From NCBI GenBank assembly GCA_016201795.1, contig JACQCF010000002.1, forward strand, positions 109,122 through 162,057: DNA of 52,936 bases, written 5' to 3'. The translations under genes and the position numbers were made by a program. The notes beneath the pieces were generated by a model that was not told where the DNA came from, searched no databases, and saw nothing but the letters and a program-made list of their open reading frames with translations. This document shows, one piece after another, positions 37,769 to 45,218 of this stretch. This DNA comes from Candidatus Omnitrophota bacterium (GTDB taxonomy: Bacteria > Omnitrophota > Gorgyraeia > Zapsychrales > Fredricksoniimonadaceae). Position 1 is the stretch's first letter; each line of letters opens with the position of its first letter.

Positions 37769-38220
37769 AGATAGAAATTTTTACCGATGGAGCTTGTTCC
37801 GGGAATCCCGGCCCGGCCGCTATCGGGGTGGTGATTAAAAAACATGGTCAGACAATTAAAAAAATTTCCCGTTCGATCGGGGAGGCCACCAATAATATTG
37901 CCGAATACACCGCGCTTATTTACGGTTTGCAGGAAGCGTTGATACTTAAAGCCCGGGCCATAGAGGTTTATACGGACAGTGAGTTGATGCATAAGCAGAT
38001 TGTCGGTCAATACAAAGTTAAGCACGACGGTATCAAACCGCTCTTTGATCAGGTTCAGCATCTGTTGACGGGTTTTGGGCAGGTGAAATTTCACCGTGTG
38101 CCGCGTGAAAAAAACCATGAGGCGGATAAGCTGGCCACTACTGCTGTGAAAAAAACAAGCCGCAGCGGTCGCCCTGATGTCCATGACGTCGGGGAGGAAA
38201 GTCCGAGCTCCAAAGGATAA
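37765..38220 (+). CDS. rnhA: Ribonuclease HI family protein
   Basis: Cleaves RNA in RNA-DNA hybrids. EIFTDGACSGNPGPAAIGVV carries the first catalytic Asp, NNIAEYTALIYGLQ the Glu and EVYTDSELMHKQI the second Asp, with NHEADKLA near the end carrying the last acidic residue. It is the short form without an N-terminal hybrid-binding domain. The domain ends near residue 131. The last 21 residues (TSRSGRPDVHDVGEE and onward) are translated from the 5' part of RNase P RNA, since the stop lies about 65 bases inside rnpB. Confidence 0.92.
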   Translation: MKIEIFTDGACSGNPGPAAIGVVIKKHGQTIKKISRSIGEATNNIAEYTALIYGLQEALILKARAIEVYTDSELMHKQIVGQYKVKHDGIKPLFDQVQHLLTGFGQVKFHRVPREKNHEADKLATTAVKKTSRSGRPDVHDVGEESPSSKG

Positions 38221-38223
38221 TGC

Positions 38224-38280
38224 ATCCCGGTAATGCGGGACGTCCCGCCTACCTCAGAAAATATTCTAAGGAAGGCGGGA
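38224..38280. repeat. Double hairpin within RNase P RNA (possibly partly native)
   Basis: ATCCCG-GTAAT-GCGGGA, then CG, then TCCCGCCTACCT…AGGAAGGCGGGA. The first hairpin with its GGTAATGC loop matches the native GGTAACGCC hairpin of type A RNase P, so only the second (CCCGCC…GGCGGG) is a candidate insertion. The hairpin-CG-hairpin layout resembles R2. Confidence 0.45.
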
Positions 38281-38413
38281 TAGGATTAGAGCCACAGTGA
38301 CGAAGCCCTTAACTGGGAGTGAAACGCGGCAATCTCTGCATGGAGCAATGCCAAATAGGAGAAGATGAGCTGATCCGGCTCGTTATCATTCTCGGGTAGG
38401 CTGCAAGATATTC

Positions 38414-38477
38414 TCCGCCAAAAAATTTTAAGATTTTTTGGCGAGACCTCGCCAATTCTGTCAACAGAATTGGCGGG
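38414..38477. repeat. Tandem double-hairpin element (family R2), copy 2, inside rnpB P18
   Basis: TCCGCCAAAAAAT…ATTTTTTGGCG, then AGAC, then CTCGCCAATTCTG…CAGAATTGGCGGG. The ends and the central TTGGCGAGACCTCGCCAA match copy 1, but both cores differ completely and are still self-complementary. Removing it rejoins ATATTC to TCGCCGCAAGGC, which rebuilds a P18 stem with a GCAA tetraloop. Confidence 0.88.
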
Positions 38478-38543
38478 TCGCCGCAAGGCAGAATGTTAGT
38501 CGAATGGCCGCATCAAACAAAACTCGGCTTACAGGCTTGCGAG

Positions 38544-38589
38544 CCCCGACGAAATGTCGGGGCGAGTCCCGCACCAGCTGGTGCGGGAC
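38544..38589. repeat. Tandem hairpins just after rnpB
   Basis: CCCCGAC-GAAAT-GTCGGGG, then CGA, then GTCCCGCACC-AGCT-style perfect palindrome ending GGTGCGGGAC. It lies four bases past the 3' strand of P1. It has the hairpin-CGA(G)-hairpin layout of R2 with other stem sequences. It could act in rnpB 3' end formation, though no T-run follows. Confidence 0.65.
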
Positions 38590-38625
38590 GAAGATTAAAA
38601 TTAATTTTTACGGGGGTTCAACACA

Positions 38626-39378
38626 ATGTCAGGTCATTCAAAATGGGCAAAGATTAAACATAAAAAAGGCGCCGAAGACGCCAAACGCGGAGCCGTATTC
38701 ACTAAGATCAGTAAGGAAATCACGGCGGCGGCTAAAGAAAGCGGCGGCAGCACGGAGACGAATTTCCGTCTGCGCGCGGCAGTGGCCCATGCCCGTGAAT
38801 TTAACATGCCCCAAAGCAACGTCGAGAACGCGATTAAAAAGGGTACCGGCGAACTTCCGGGCGTTGTTTTTGAAACCGTCATTTTTGATGCTTACGGCCC
38901 CGGTGGGGTGGCGATGCTCATCGAAGGCCTGACGGATAATAAAAACCGTACCACCGCTGAAATTCGTAATATTTTGGCTAAAAAAGGCGGATCCATGGCC
39001 GGCGCCGGCTCCACGGCCTGGATGTTTAGCAAAAAAGGCTATATTGCCGTCGACAAATCCAAGACAAGTGAGGATGCGGTCATGGAAGCGGCGCTGGAAG
39101 CAGGGGCGGATGATGTCACAAGTGACGCGGATACTTTTGAAATCACCTGTGACTCTGCGGTGTTTGAGGCGGTTAAGAATGCCCTGGCTGCTAAAAAGAT
39201 CCCCACCTCAAGCGCCGAGGTGACCATGCTTCCGAGTTCGACGGTGAAAGTGGAAGGCCATGATGTTAAAAATATTTTAAGCTTGATGGATGCTTTGGAA
39301 GAACACGAAGACGTGCAGCGCGTTCACGCGAATTTTGATATTTCCGAAGAGGAAATGGCCAAGGTATCTGCGGAATAA
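38626..39378 (+). CDS. yebC: YebC/PmpR family protein
   Basis: A 250 aa protein with the invariant start MSGHSKWAKIKHKKGAEDAKRG, then FTKISKEITAAAKESGG. Members bind DNA as regulators in some species, and recent work connects the family to translation through difficult proline-rich stretches. The ATG follows GGGGG at suitable distance. ruvC begins four bases after the stop, and the yebC-ruvC-ruvA order is classic, sharing resolution of Holliday junctions as the neighbouring theme. Confidence 0.95.
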   Translation: MSGHSKWAKIKHKKGAEDAKRGAVFTKISKEITAAAKESGGSTETNFRLRAAVAHAREFNMPQSNVENAIKKGTGELPGVVFETVIFDAYGPGGVAMLIEGLTDNKNRTTAEIRNILAKKGGSMAGAGSTAWMFSKKGYIAVDKSKTSEDAVMEAALEAGADDVTSDADTFEITCDSAVFEAVKNALAAKKIPTSSAEVTMLPSSTVKVEGHDVKNILSLMDALEEHEDVQRVHANFDISEEEMAKVSAE

Positions 39379-39381
39379 CCT

Positions 39382-39867
39382 ATGCGCATTTTAGGTGTTG
39401 ATCCGGGCCTTCGGGCCACCGGTTTTGGGCTGGTGGAAGTCAAGGCGGGAGCTGTTAAAATTCTCGATGCTGGAAGTATTGAGCCAAACACCAAAGCTTT
39501 ATTTGAAGAACGCATTGCCAGGATTTACCATCTGTTGTCCGATATTATCAGTGCACATAAACCTCATGTGCTGGTGCTTGAGAAACTATATGCTCATTAC
39601 AAACACCCCACCACCGCCTCTGTGTTAGGTCACGTGCGTGGGGTGATTTGTTTATTGGCCCATGAGCATAAGATCCAGTTGACCGAATACAGCGTCAAAC
39701 GTATCCGTCAGGCGCTGGTGGGTAATGGCAATGCCACCAAAGAACAGGTACAGATGTTCGTTAAACGTCTTTTGAATATTGAGTCAACAAAACTGAACCT
39801 GGATACCTCTGATGCTTTGGCGCTGGCCTTAGGCCATGCGCAGATGCGCAGGTTTAAACTGTTATGA
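39382..39867 (+). CDS. ruvC: Holliday junction endonuclease RuvC
   Basis: Resolves Holliday junctions. The catalytic acidic residues are visible in LGVDPGLRATGFG (Asp near residue 7), VLEKLYAHYKHPTT (Glu) and the C-terminal DTSDALALALGHA (Asp pair). GHVRGVICLLAHEH is a conserved helix. At 161 aa it is standard. It ends with an ATGA overlap into ruvA. Confidence 0.96.
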   Translation: MRILGVDPGLRATGFGLVEVKAGAVKILDAGSIEPNTKALFEERIARIYHLLSDIISAHKPHVLVLEKLYAHYKHPTTASVLGHVRGVICLLAHEHKIQLTEYSVKRIRQALVGNGNATKEQVQMFVKRLLNIESTKLNLDTSDALALALGHAQMRRFKLL

Positions 39868-40547
39868 TCGCCTCCATTAAAGGCAAAATTGTTACTCGTT
39901 TAGAAGGCACGGTCATCGTCGATACCGGTGCTTTAAGCTATGAAGTGTTTCTGCCGGCCTCGGTTTTACAGCGGCTGGAAGAAAATCAAGATAGCGATGG
40001 CAATGTGCGGTTTATCACGTATCATTATTTACAGGTTTCACCCTCCAGCGCCAGCGAGGTGCTGGTGGGGTTTTTTAATAAAATCGAGCGCGATTTCTTT
40101 TTGGAGTTTATCAAAGTTTCCGGTATCGGTCCTCGGGCAGCGGTGAAGGCACTGAATAAATCCATCGGCGAAATTGCCCAGGCCATTGACCGCGCCGATA
40201 TAGCGTATTTAAAAACGTTGCCGGGCATCGGTATTCAGCGCGCCAAGGAGATTATCGCTAAACTGCAGGGAAAAATGGGTAAATTCATCCTGATGCGCGA
40301 TCATGTGGCCACACCCAAATCAGAGGTGGATTTGCGTGATATCGAAGAGGAAGCGCTGCACATTTTATTACAATTGCAGTACAAAAAAACAGAAGCGGAC
40401 GATATGATTAAGAAGGCGCTGGAACGTAACAGCCAAATTTCGACGGCCGAGGGACTGTTAAACGAAATTTACAACCAACGGAAGTCCCCGGCTGAGGGGA
40501 CAAGCAAAGAAAGAGCCAGTGATGGACGAACAAAGTCAAAATTATAA
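39864..40547 (+). CDS. ruvA: Holliday junction branch migration protein RuvA
   Basis: Binds four-way junctions and recruits RuvB. Domain I starts MIASIKGKIVTRLEGTVIVDTG. Helix-hairpin-helix motifs are at FIKVSGIGPRAAVKAL and LKTLPGIGIQRAKEIIAKL. The C-terminal RuvB-contact domain is present (VDLRDIEEEALHILLQL). At 227 aa it is slightly long, with a basic, probably disordered tail. scpB starts inside its last 26 bases. ruvB is not in the window. Confidence 0.95.
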   Translation: MIASIKGKIVTRLEGTVIVDTGALSYEVFLPASVLQRLEENQDSDGNVRFITYHYLQVSPSSASEVLVGFFNKIERDFFLEFIKVSGIGPRAAVKALNKSIGEIAQAIDRADIAYLKTLPGIGIQRAKEIIAKLQGKMGKFILMRDHVATPKSEVDLRDIEEEALHILLQLQYKKTEADDMIKKALERNSQISTAEGLLNEIYNQRKSPAEGTSKERASDGRTKSKL

Positions 40548-41154
40548 AAGCGCTCTGGAAGCGCTTCTGTTTGTGAGCGACAAACCCATTGAGCTGGATC
40601 AGTTCAAGGTTGTTTTTCCACAACTTCCACCGGTAGAGATCGTGGAGTTGATTAAAGGGCTTCAGGAAGAATATGTGCATCGTCAGGCAGGAATGGTGAT
40701 TGCGGATATTGCCGGTGGCTGGCAGATGCTTTCTAACAGCCACGCTGCAAGATACATCCGTGAATTTTATAAAACTAAAGCCAAAGAAAAATTATCTCGG
40801 CCGGCGCTGGAATGTTTGGCGATTGTCGCCTACAAACAGCCGGTGAGCCGCGCACAGTTGGAGATGATACGGGGGGTTAACTGCGACGGGACTCTGGCGC
40901 ATTTGCTCAATAAAGGACTTGTTGAGGTCATGGGGCGCAAAGAAGTGCCGGGTCGTCCATTTTTATACGGCACCACCAAAGTTTTCTTAGAATATTTCGG
41001 TTTAAAATCGTTGGAAGATTTGCCGAAACTAGAGGAGTTTGTTCAAGAAACGCTGGGGGTCGCTTCCATAGACTCGATAACACAGGAAACCAGCGGCCAA
41101 TCGAGAATGGATGTGTCATTGCGAGGAGCCGAAGGCGACGAAGCAATCTCATGA
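40522..41154 (+). CDS. scpB: Segregation and condensation protein B
   Basis: A winged-helix kleisin-associated subunit of the SMC-ScpAB condensin. SALEALLFVSDKPIELDQF is the typical opening, and LECLAIVAYKQPVSRAQLEMIRG and GLVEVMGRKEVPGRPFLYGTT are family motifs. ATG 40522 is used rather than the GTG one codon earlier. The last 14 or so residues (VSLRGAEGDEAIS) are encoded by an R1 palindrome, and the TGA stop lies in its centre. Its partner SMC in this window has a reduced hinge. Confidence 0.93.
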   Translation: MDEQSQNYKSALEALLFVSDKPIELDQFKVVFPQLPPVEIVELIKGLQEEYVHRQAGMVIADIAGGWQMLSNSHAARYIREFYKTKAKEKLSRPALECLAIVAYKQPVSRAQLEMIRGVNCDGTLAHLLNKGLVEVMGRKEVPGRPFLYGTTKVFLEYFGLKSLEDLPKLEEFVQETLGVASIDSITQETSGQSRMDVSLRGAEGDEAIS

Positions 41155-41191
41155 GATTGCTTCGCTCACTTACGTTCGCTCGCAATGACAC
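41113..41191. repeat. GTGTCATTGCGAG palindromic element (family R1), copy 3
   Basis: Ends GTGTCATTGCGAG and CTCGCAATGACAC are a perfect terminal inverted repeat, with GAAGCAATCTC/GAGATTGCTTC meeting at a central ATGA. The left half is translated as the end of ScpB. The right end holds an in-frame ATG (41185) upstream of pheA. Confidence 0.92.
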
Positions 41192-41202
41192 TTGAAAAAA
41201 TT

Positions 41203-42264
41203 ATGAACCTACAAAATTTAAGAAAAAAAATTGATGCGTTGGATGCCCAAATCATCGAGTTTCTTAACCAAAGAGCCCAGATTACCTTGGATATAGGCCA
41301 GCACAAGCTCAAAAATAACACCTCCATTTATGCGCCGGCGCGGGAGAAGCAAGTATTGGAGCGCATTAAAACTCTCAACAAAGGTCCCATGAGTCAGGAG
41401 GCTTTTGAGGCGATTTATCGCGAGATTATGTCCGCTTCCCTGAGCCTGGAGAAATCTTTGCGCATCGCGTACTTGGGGCCGGAGGCGACCTTCTCACATC
41501 TGGCGGCTTTGAAACGTTTCGGCTCCATGGTGGAGTACGTTTCCTGCGAGAATGTCGCGGAGATTTTTAGCAGAGTCGAGCACAGCGACTGTGATTACGG
41601 CGTTGTGCCCATTGAAAATTCGATCGAAGGGGTTGTGACCCATACGATTGATCTTCTGGTGGACTCTGAACTTAAAGTTTGCTCGCAGATTTTATTGGAT
41701 GTCTCTCATCATCTGATGACACGCGGTGCTTGGAAAGGTATTAAAGAGGTGTATTCGCATCCGCAGGTATTTGGTCAATGCCGCCAGTGGTTGTTGAGAA
41801 ATTTGCCGCAGGTATCGTTGATGGCGGTGACATCCACCACCAGGGCCGCCCAGATGGCCTCAAGGAAGAAAAACACGGCCTGTATTGCCTCGGAAATCGC
41901 AGCGTCGTTATACGGCCTTAAGATTTTAAAAAAGAACATTCAAGACAGCGCGCAGAATATCACGCGGTTTTTGGTATTATCCAACAGCGACGTTCCCCCG
42001 ACGGGCAAGGACCGCACATCGCTGGTTTTTTCCATTAAAGACAAAGTGGGGGCGTTGCATGCCATGCTGGCACCCTTTTACAAAAATAATATCAATTTAA
42101 CCAAAATCGAATCCCGGCCGTCCAAGAAAAAGGCCTGGGATTACTATTTCTTTGTGGATATCGAAGGGCATCGGGATGATCCTCATGTCAAGCGCGCCTT
42201 AAGCGGCTTAGAAGGTATGTGCAAGTTTATGAAAATTCTAGGATCCTACCCTGTGCTTGAATGA
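41203..42264 (+). CDS. pheA: Chorismate mutase/prephenate dehydratase (P-protein)
   Basis: Converts chorismate to prephenate and then to phenylpyruvate. The AroQ mutase domain covers about residues 1-80 (LRKKIDALDAQIIEFLNQRA). The dehydratase domain starts at RIAYLGPEATFSHLAALK, with the TRF motif in NITRFLVLS. The ACT regulatory domain has the phenylalanine-binding ESRPSKKKAWDYYFFVD, so feedback inhibition is expected. I prefer ATG 41203 (353 aa) over 41185, which lies in the R1 repeat. Confidence 0.95.
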   Translation: MNLQNLRKKIDALDAQIIEFLNQRAQITLDIGQHKLKNNTSIYAPAREKQVLERIKTLNKGPMSQEAFEAIYREIMSASLSLEKSLRIAYLGPEATFSHLAALKRFGSMVEYVSCENVAEIFSRVEHSDCDYGVVPIENSIEGVVTHTIDLLVDSELKVCSQILLDVSHHLMTRGAWKGIKEVYSHPQVFGQCRQWLLRNLPQVSLMAVTSTTRAAQMASRKKNTACIASEIAASLYGLKILKKNIQDSAQNITRFLVLSNSDVPPTGKDRTSLVFSIKDKVGALHAMLAPFYKNNINLTKIESRPSKKKAWDYYFFVDIEGHRDDPHVKRALSGLEGMCKFMKILGSYPVLE

Positions 42265-42279
42265 CAAACTCACAAATGT

Positions 42280-42307
42280 TTGACAAGTGTCCAACAAATG
42301 TTATACT
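42280..42307 (+). promoter_or_regulatory. Promoter and possible operator of the toxin-antitoxin pair
   Basis: TTGACA (42280-42285), 16 bases, TATACT (42302-42307). The nonamer ACAAATGTT occurs twice (about 42273 and 42294), 21 bases apart, each overlapping a promoter box, and TTGT-TAG-ACAA follows the -10. These are plausible binding sites for the antitoxin. A strong AAAGGAGGT lies before the ATG. Confidence 0.7.
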
Positions 42308-42333
42308 ATTGTTAGACAAAAAGGAGGTTACTT

Positions 42334-42573
42334 ATGACTGTCATCAGTGTCAGAGAATTTTCTCATCACATGGCGAAATATTTAAAGAAATTAAGGTCAG
42401 GGCAAGGTTTTGTTTTAAAGTATCGTAATCAACCTATTGCCCAGGTTACACCCAATTATATTCCTTCCACGGGAGTCGTGCCAAGCTGGAAACGACCTTT
42501 CAAGAGGATTAAAGTTAAGGGAGAACCGGTGAGCCAGACGATCAGCCGTATGAGGCATGAAGACTGGCGATGA
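42334..42573 (+). CDS. Antitoxin, Phd/YefM family
   Basis: A 79 aa protein starting MTVISVREFSHHMAKYLKKL, then GQGFVLKYRNQPIAQVTP, the Phd/YefM DNA-binding fold. The C-terminal 30 residues are polar and would wrap the toxin. It has its own sigma70 promoter, a near-ideal ribosome site (AAGGAGGT), and an ATGA overlap with the PIN toxin gene, so it is made first and presumably represses its own promoter. The pair interrupts the pheA-hisC gene order. Confidence 0.88.
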   Translation: MTVISVREFSHHMAKYLKKLRSGQGFVLKYRNQPIAQVTPNYIPSTGVVPSWKRPFKRIKVKGEPVSQTISRMRHEDWR

Positions 42574-42983
42574 AAGCATTTATTGATACCTCTGCCATGC
42601 TTAAAAGGTATTTTGATGAGCCGGGAGCAGATGCGTTCGATCAATTTATAAGGAACGTGACCCATATTACAGTTGCTCCAACTTACTTGCTTGAAGCGCA
42701 TGCCGCACTTGAGCGTCGTCATAGAGATAAAACATTTACCAAAGAACAGGTGCGCAGATTAAAGGAAAAGATCGAAGAAGATTTTTTTTCTTATCATGAG
42801 ATTGAGTTTAATTCCCAATTGTGTGAGACGGCTAAATATTTGATTGCATCGTATCCTATGGTTACTTTAGATAGCATACAATTAGCTGCCGCGATGATAG
42901 CCAATACACAAGCTTTTCTCACTTCTGACAAACAATTGTTTAAATATGCTCAAGAAGAACTAAAGAATGTTGAATTAATTTAG
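42570..42983 (+). CDS. PIN-domain toxin, VapC-like
   Basis: A 137 aa predicted ribonuclease. The PIN acidic residues are seen in MKAFIDTSAMLKRYF (first Asp), YLLEAHAALERR (Glu), LDSIQLAAAMI (Asp) and AFLTSDKQLFKYA (Asp). VapC toxins cleave specific tRNAs or rRNA when freed from antitoxin. It is translationally coupled to the Phd-like antitoxin. The target RNA is unknown. Confidence 0.9.
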   Translation: MKAFIDTSAMLKRYFDEPGADAFDQFIRNVTHITVAPTYLLEAHAALERRHRDKTFTKEQVRRLKEKIEEDFFSYHEIEFNSQLCETAKYLIASYPMVTLDSIQLAAAMIANTQAFLTSDKQLFKYAQEELKNVELI

Positions 42984-43010
42984 ATTCGTTGGTTTTAAAA
43001 AGATTCTTAT

Positions 43011-44090
43011 ATGCAGGTTGCTAATAAATATATTTTCGATATCAAGCCTTACGTGCCGGGCAAGCCCATCGAGGACGTCAAACGCCAGCTGAAATTAAAA
43101 AGCGTTATCAAACTGGCCTCCAACGAAAATCCTTATCCGCCGTCGCCTAAGGCCGTTGAAGCGATGACCAAAACCGCCAGAGGTGTGAATCGCTACCCCG
43201 ACGGCGGATGCTTTTTGCTTCGTCGGGCTTTGGCCAAACATTTAAAGGTGGGTGAGAACCAGTTAATTTTTGGTAATGGCTCGGATGAGATTATTGTGCT
43301 GGCGGTGAAAGCTTTTGTGGGACAGGGTGATGAGGTTATTATCGCTAAACCTTCATTTTTAATTTATGAAATCGCCTGCTGTTTGGCGGGAGCAAAAATT
43401 CACCAGGTGCCTTTAAAGAATTTTCGTTATGACCTTAAAGGCATGAAGGACAAATTAAGTAAGCGTACCAGGATGGTCTTTCTCGGTAATCCTGATAATC
43501 CCGCCGGCACTTATATCAATACTAGGGAAGTCGCGGATTTTATGAAAACCGTCGGCAAACAGGCTTTGGTGTTCTTCGACGAGGCTTATTTTGAATATGT
43601 TCACGCCAAAGATTATCCGGATACGATTCAACTTATGAAAACGTATCCGAATGTAATAACCGCGCGTACCTTCTCGAAGATGTACGCTCTGGCGGGTTTG
43701 CGCATCGGTTACGGCATCGGCCAGCCGCGGATGGTGGATATTTTAAATCGTCTGCGCGAGCCGTTTAATGTAAACTCGCTGGCGCAGGCGGCGGCGGTGG
43801 CCGCTTTGTCGGATCAGGGGTATTATCGTCGCATCGCCCGTGAGGTGGAACAACAGCGTCGATATTTGTACCGTTGCCTGGAGGGTATGGGGCTTCCCTA
43901 TGAAGAGAGTTTTACGAATTTTATTTTAATTCAAATCAAGAATGCCGCCCAGATAGCTAATGCTTTGTTGCGCAAAGGAGTGATCATCCGCGACATGAAT
44001 GTCTGGGGACTCAAAGGGTTTATCCGTGTTTCCATCGGAACACCGTTGGAAAATAAGAGGTTTATTCAAACATTAGGAGAAATTATATAA
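43011..44090 (+). CDS. hisC: Histidinol-phosphate aminotransferase
   Basis: A PLP-dependent aminotransferase of 359 aa. KLASNENPYPPSPKAVEAM and the RYPDGGCFLLRRALA segment are typical of HisC. PLP is bound by the Lys in TARTFSKMYALAGLRIGYG, and the Asn/Asp/Tyr set appears in FLGNPDNPAGTY and VFFDEAYFEY. In this setting, between pheA and aroF/tyrA, it may also serve as the aromatic aminotransferase, as known for some HisC enzymes. It starts 27 bases after the toxin gene. Confidence 0.9.
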   Translation: MQVANKYIFDIKPYVPGKPIEDVKRQLKLKSVIKLASNENPYPPSPKAVEAMTKTARGVNRYPDGGCFLLRRALAKHLKVGENQLIFGNGSDEIIVLAVKAFVGQGDEVIIAKPSFLIYEIACCLAGAKIHQVPLKNFRYDLKGMKDKLSKRTRMVFLGNPDNPAGTYINTREVADFMKTVGKQALVFFDEAYFEYVHAKDYPDTIQLMKTYPNVITARTFSKMYALAGLRIGYGIGQPRMVDILNRLREPFNVNSLAQAAAVAALSDQGYYRRIAREVEQQRRYLYRCLEGMGLPYEESFTNFILIQIKNAAQIANALLRKGVIIRDMNVWGLKGFIRVSIGTPLENKRFIQTLGEII

Positions 44091-44093
44091 CTT

Positions 44094-44169
44094 GTGTCAT
44101 TGCGAGCGTAGCGAAGCAATCTTTTTTAAAAGATTGCTTCGTCACAAAAAACGTTCCTCGCAATGACGC
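44094..44169. repeat. GTGTCATTGCGAG palindromic element (family R1), copy 4
   Basis: The left end is GTGTCATTGCGAG, the right end CTCGCAATGACGC (one change), with GAAGCAATCTTTT/AAAAGATTGCTTC inner arms. It begins four bases after the hisC stop and fills the hisC-aroF gap. Confidence 0.9.
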
Positions 44170-44184
44170 TGACTGGGAGGGCAA

Positions 44185-45201
44185 ATGATTGTCATTTTAC
44201 GCCCGGATGCGACCGAGGCTCAAATTCAACATATTGTGAATCGCGCCACCAAACTGGGGCTTAAGAGCAATATTTCCCGGGGAGTGGAGCGCACCGTCAT
44301 CGGTTTTATCGGTCCCGAAGATGCCTTGCGGGTGATTCCCCTGGAGGTTTTTCCCGGCGTTGAGCAGGTGCTTCAGGTGCTGGCTCCTTACAAACTCGTT
44401 TCGCGCGAATTTAAAAAACAGGATACGGTTATTAAACTTGAATATGGGGCGGTGGTTGGCGGCAAAAAAATCGCGGTCATGGCAGGCCCTTGTTCCGTCG
44501 AGGGTTATGAATCCATGCTTTCGATTGCCAAGGCTGTCAAGGCCATGGGGGCTACCATTTTGCGTGGCGGCGCTTTTAAACCGCGCACCTCACCTTATGA
44601 TTTTCAGGGTTTGGGCGAGGAAGGTTTAAAGATTTTACAGCAGGTCGGCAAGCAGGTGGGCATTTGCACCATTTCCGAGGTCATGGACACGCGCCAGGTG
44701 GAATTGGTGGCCAAATACGTCGATGTTTTGCAAATCGGCGCGCGCAATATACAGAACTTTTCCCTGTTAAAGGAAGTGGGCGCCAGCAAAAAGCCGGTGA
44801 TGCTCAAGCGCGGCATGTCGACGACCATCAAAGAGTGGCTGATGTCCGCCGAGTATTTGCTGGCCAACGGGAATTTTGAGGTGATGCTTTGCGAGCGCGG
44901 GATTCGTACTTTTGAAACCGCCACCCGCAATACGCTGGATATTAACGCAGTGGCGGTAGCCAAGAAACTGACTCATTTGCCGGTGATTGTGGATCCCAGC
45001 CACGGTACCGGAAGCTGGGAATATGTGGCGGCAGGTGCTCGTGCCGGGGTTGCGGCCGGCTGTGATGGTTTGATCATTGAAGTGCATGAAAATCCCGAAG
45101 AGGCTTTATCCGACGGGGCCCAATCGCTGATACCAGCTAAGTTTCAGGAATTGATGGCCTCCTGCAAACGCGTGGCCCAGGCCGTGGGTCGGGATTTATA
45201 A
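44185..45201 (+). CDS. aroF: 3-deoxy-7-phosphoheptulonate synthase (DAHP synthase, type I beta)
   Basis: The first step of the shikimate pathway. The N-terminal 70 residues form the ferredoxin-like regulatory domain ([20 protein letters not shown]). The barrel holds [32 protein letters not shown] and [18 protein letters not shown], with [15 protein letters not shown] for metal binding. At 338 aa it matches the Thermotoga-like enzyme, where the N-terminal domain mediates inhibition by tyrosine or phenylalanine. tyrA follows 17 bases later. Confidence 0.95.
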   Translation: MIVILRPDATEAQIQHIVNRATKLGLKSNISRGVERTVIGFIGPEDALRVIPLEVFPGVEQVLQVLAPYKLVSREFKKQDTVIKLEYGAVVGGKKIAVMAGPCSVEGYESMLSIAKAVKAMGATILRGGAFKPRTSPYDFQGLGEEGLKILQQVGKQVGICTISEVMDTRQVELVAKYVDVLQIGARNIQNFSLLKEVGASKKPVMLKRGMSTTIKEWLMSAEYLLANGNFEVMLCERGIRTFETATRNTLDINAVAVAKKLTHLPVIVDPSHGTGSWEYVAAGARAGVAAGCDGLIIEVHENPEEALSDGAQSLIPAKFQELMASCKRVAQAVGRDL

Positions 45202-45218
45202 CCTTTAAAGGAAGACCT

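Larger units (their letters stand above)
38156..38540 (+). ncRNA. rnpB: RNase P RNA, bacterial type A, with an inserted palindromic element
   Basis: The catalytic RNA that matures tRNA 5' ends. P1 is CAAGCC (38156) with GGCTTG (38534). P2 is GCGGTC with GGCCGC. The conserved cores GAGGAAAGTCCGAGCTCC, GGAGCAATGCCAAATAGG and AACTCGGCTTACAGG are all clear, as is CGGGTAGGCTGC. Helix P18 has the GNRA loop GCC-GCAA-GGC closed by ATATTCT/AGAATGT, but a 64-base double hairpin (R2) interrupts its 5' strand. The 5' end overlaps the rnhA coding region by about 65 bases. Ends are estimated from P1 pairing and could be off by a few bases. Confidence 0.93.

Noticed and set aside
38626-38932. ORF 38438-38932 overlapping rnpB and yebC
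   Set aside because: It is in another frame of RNase P RNA and yebC, both strongly supported.
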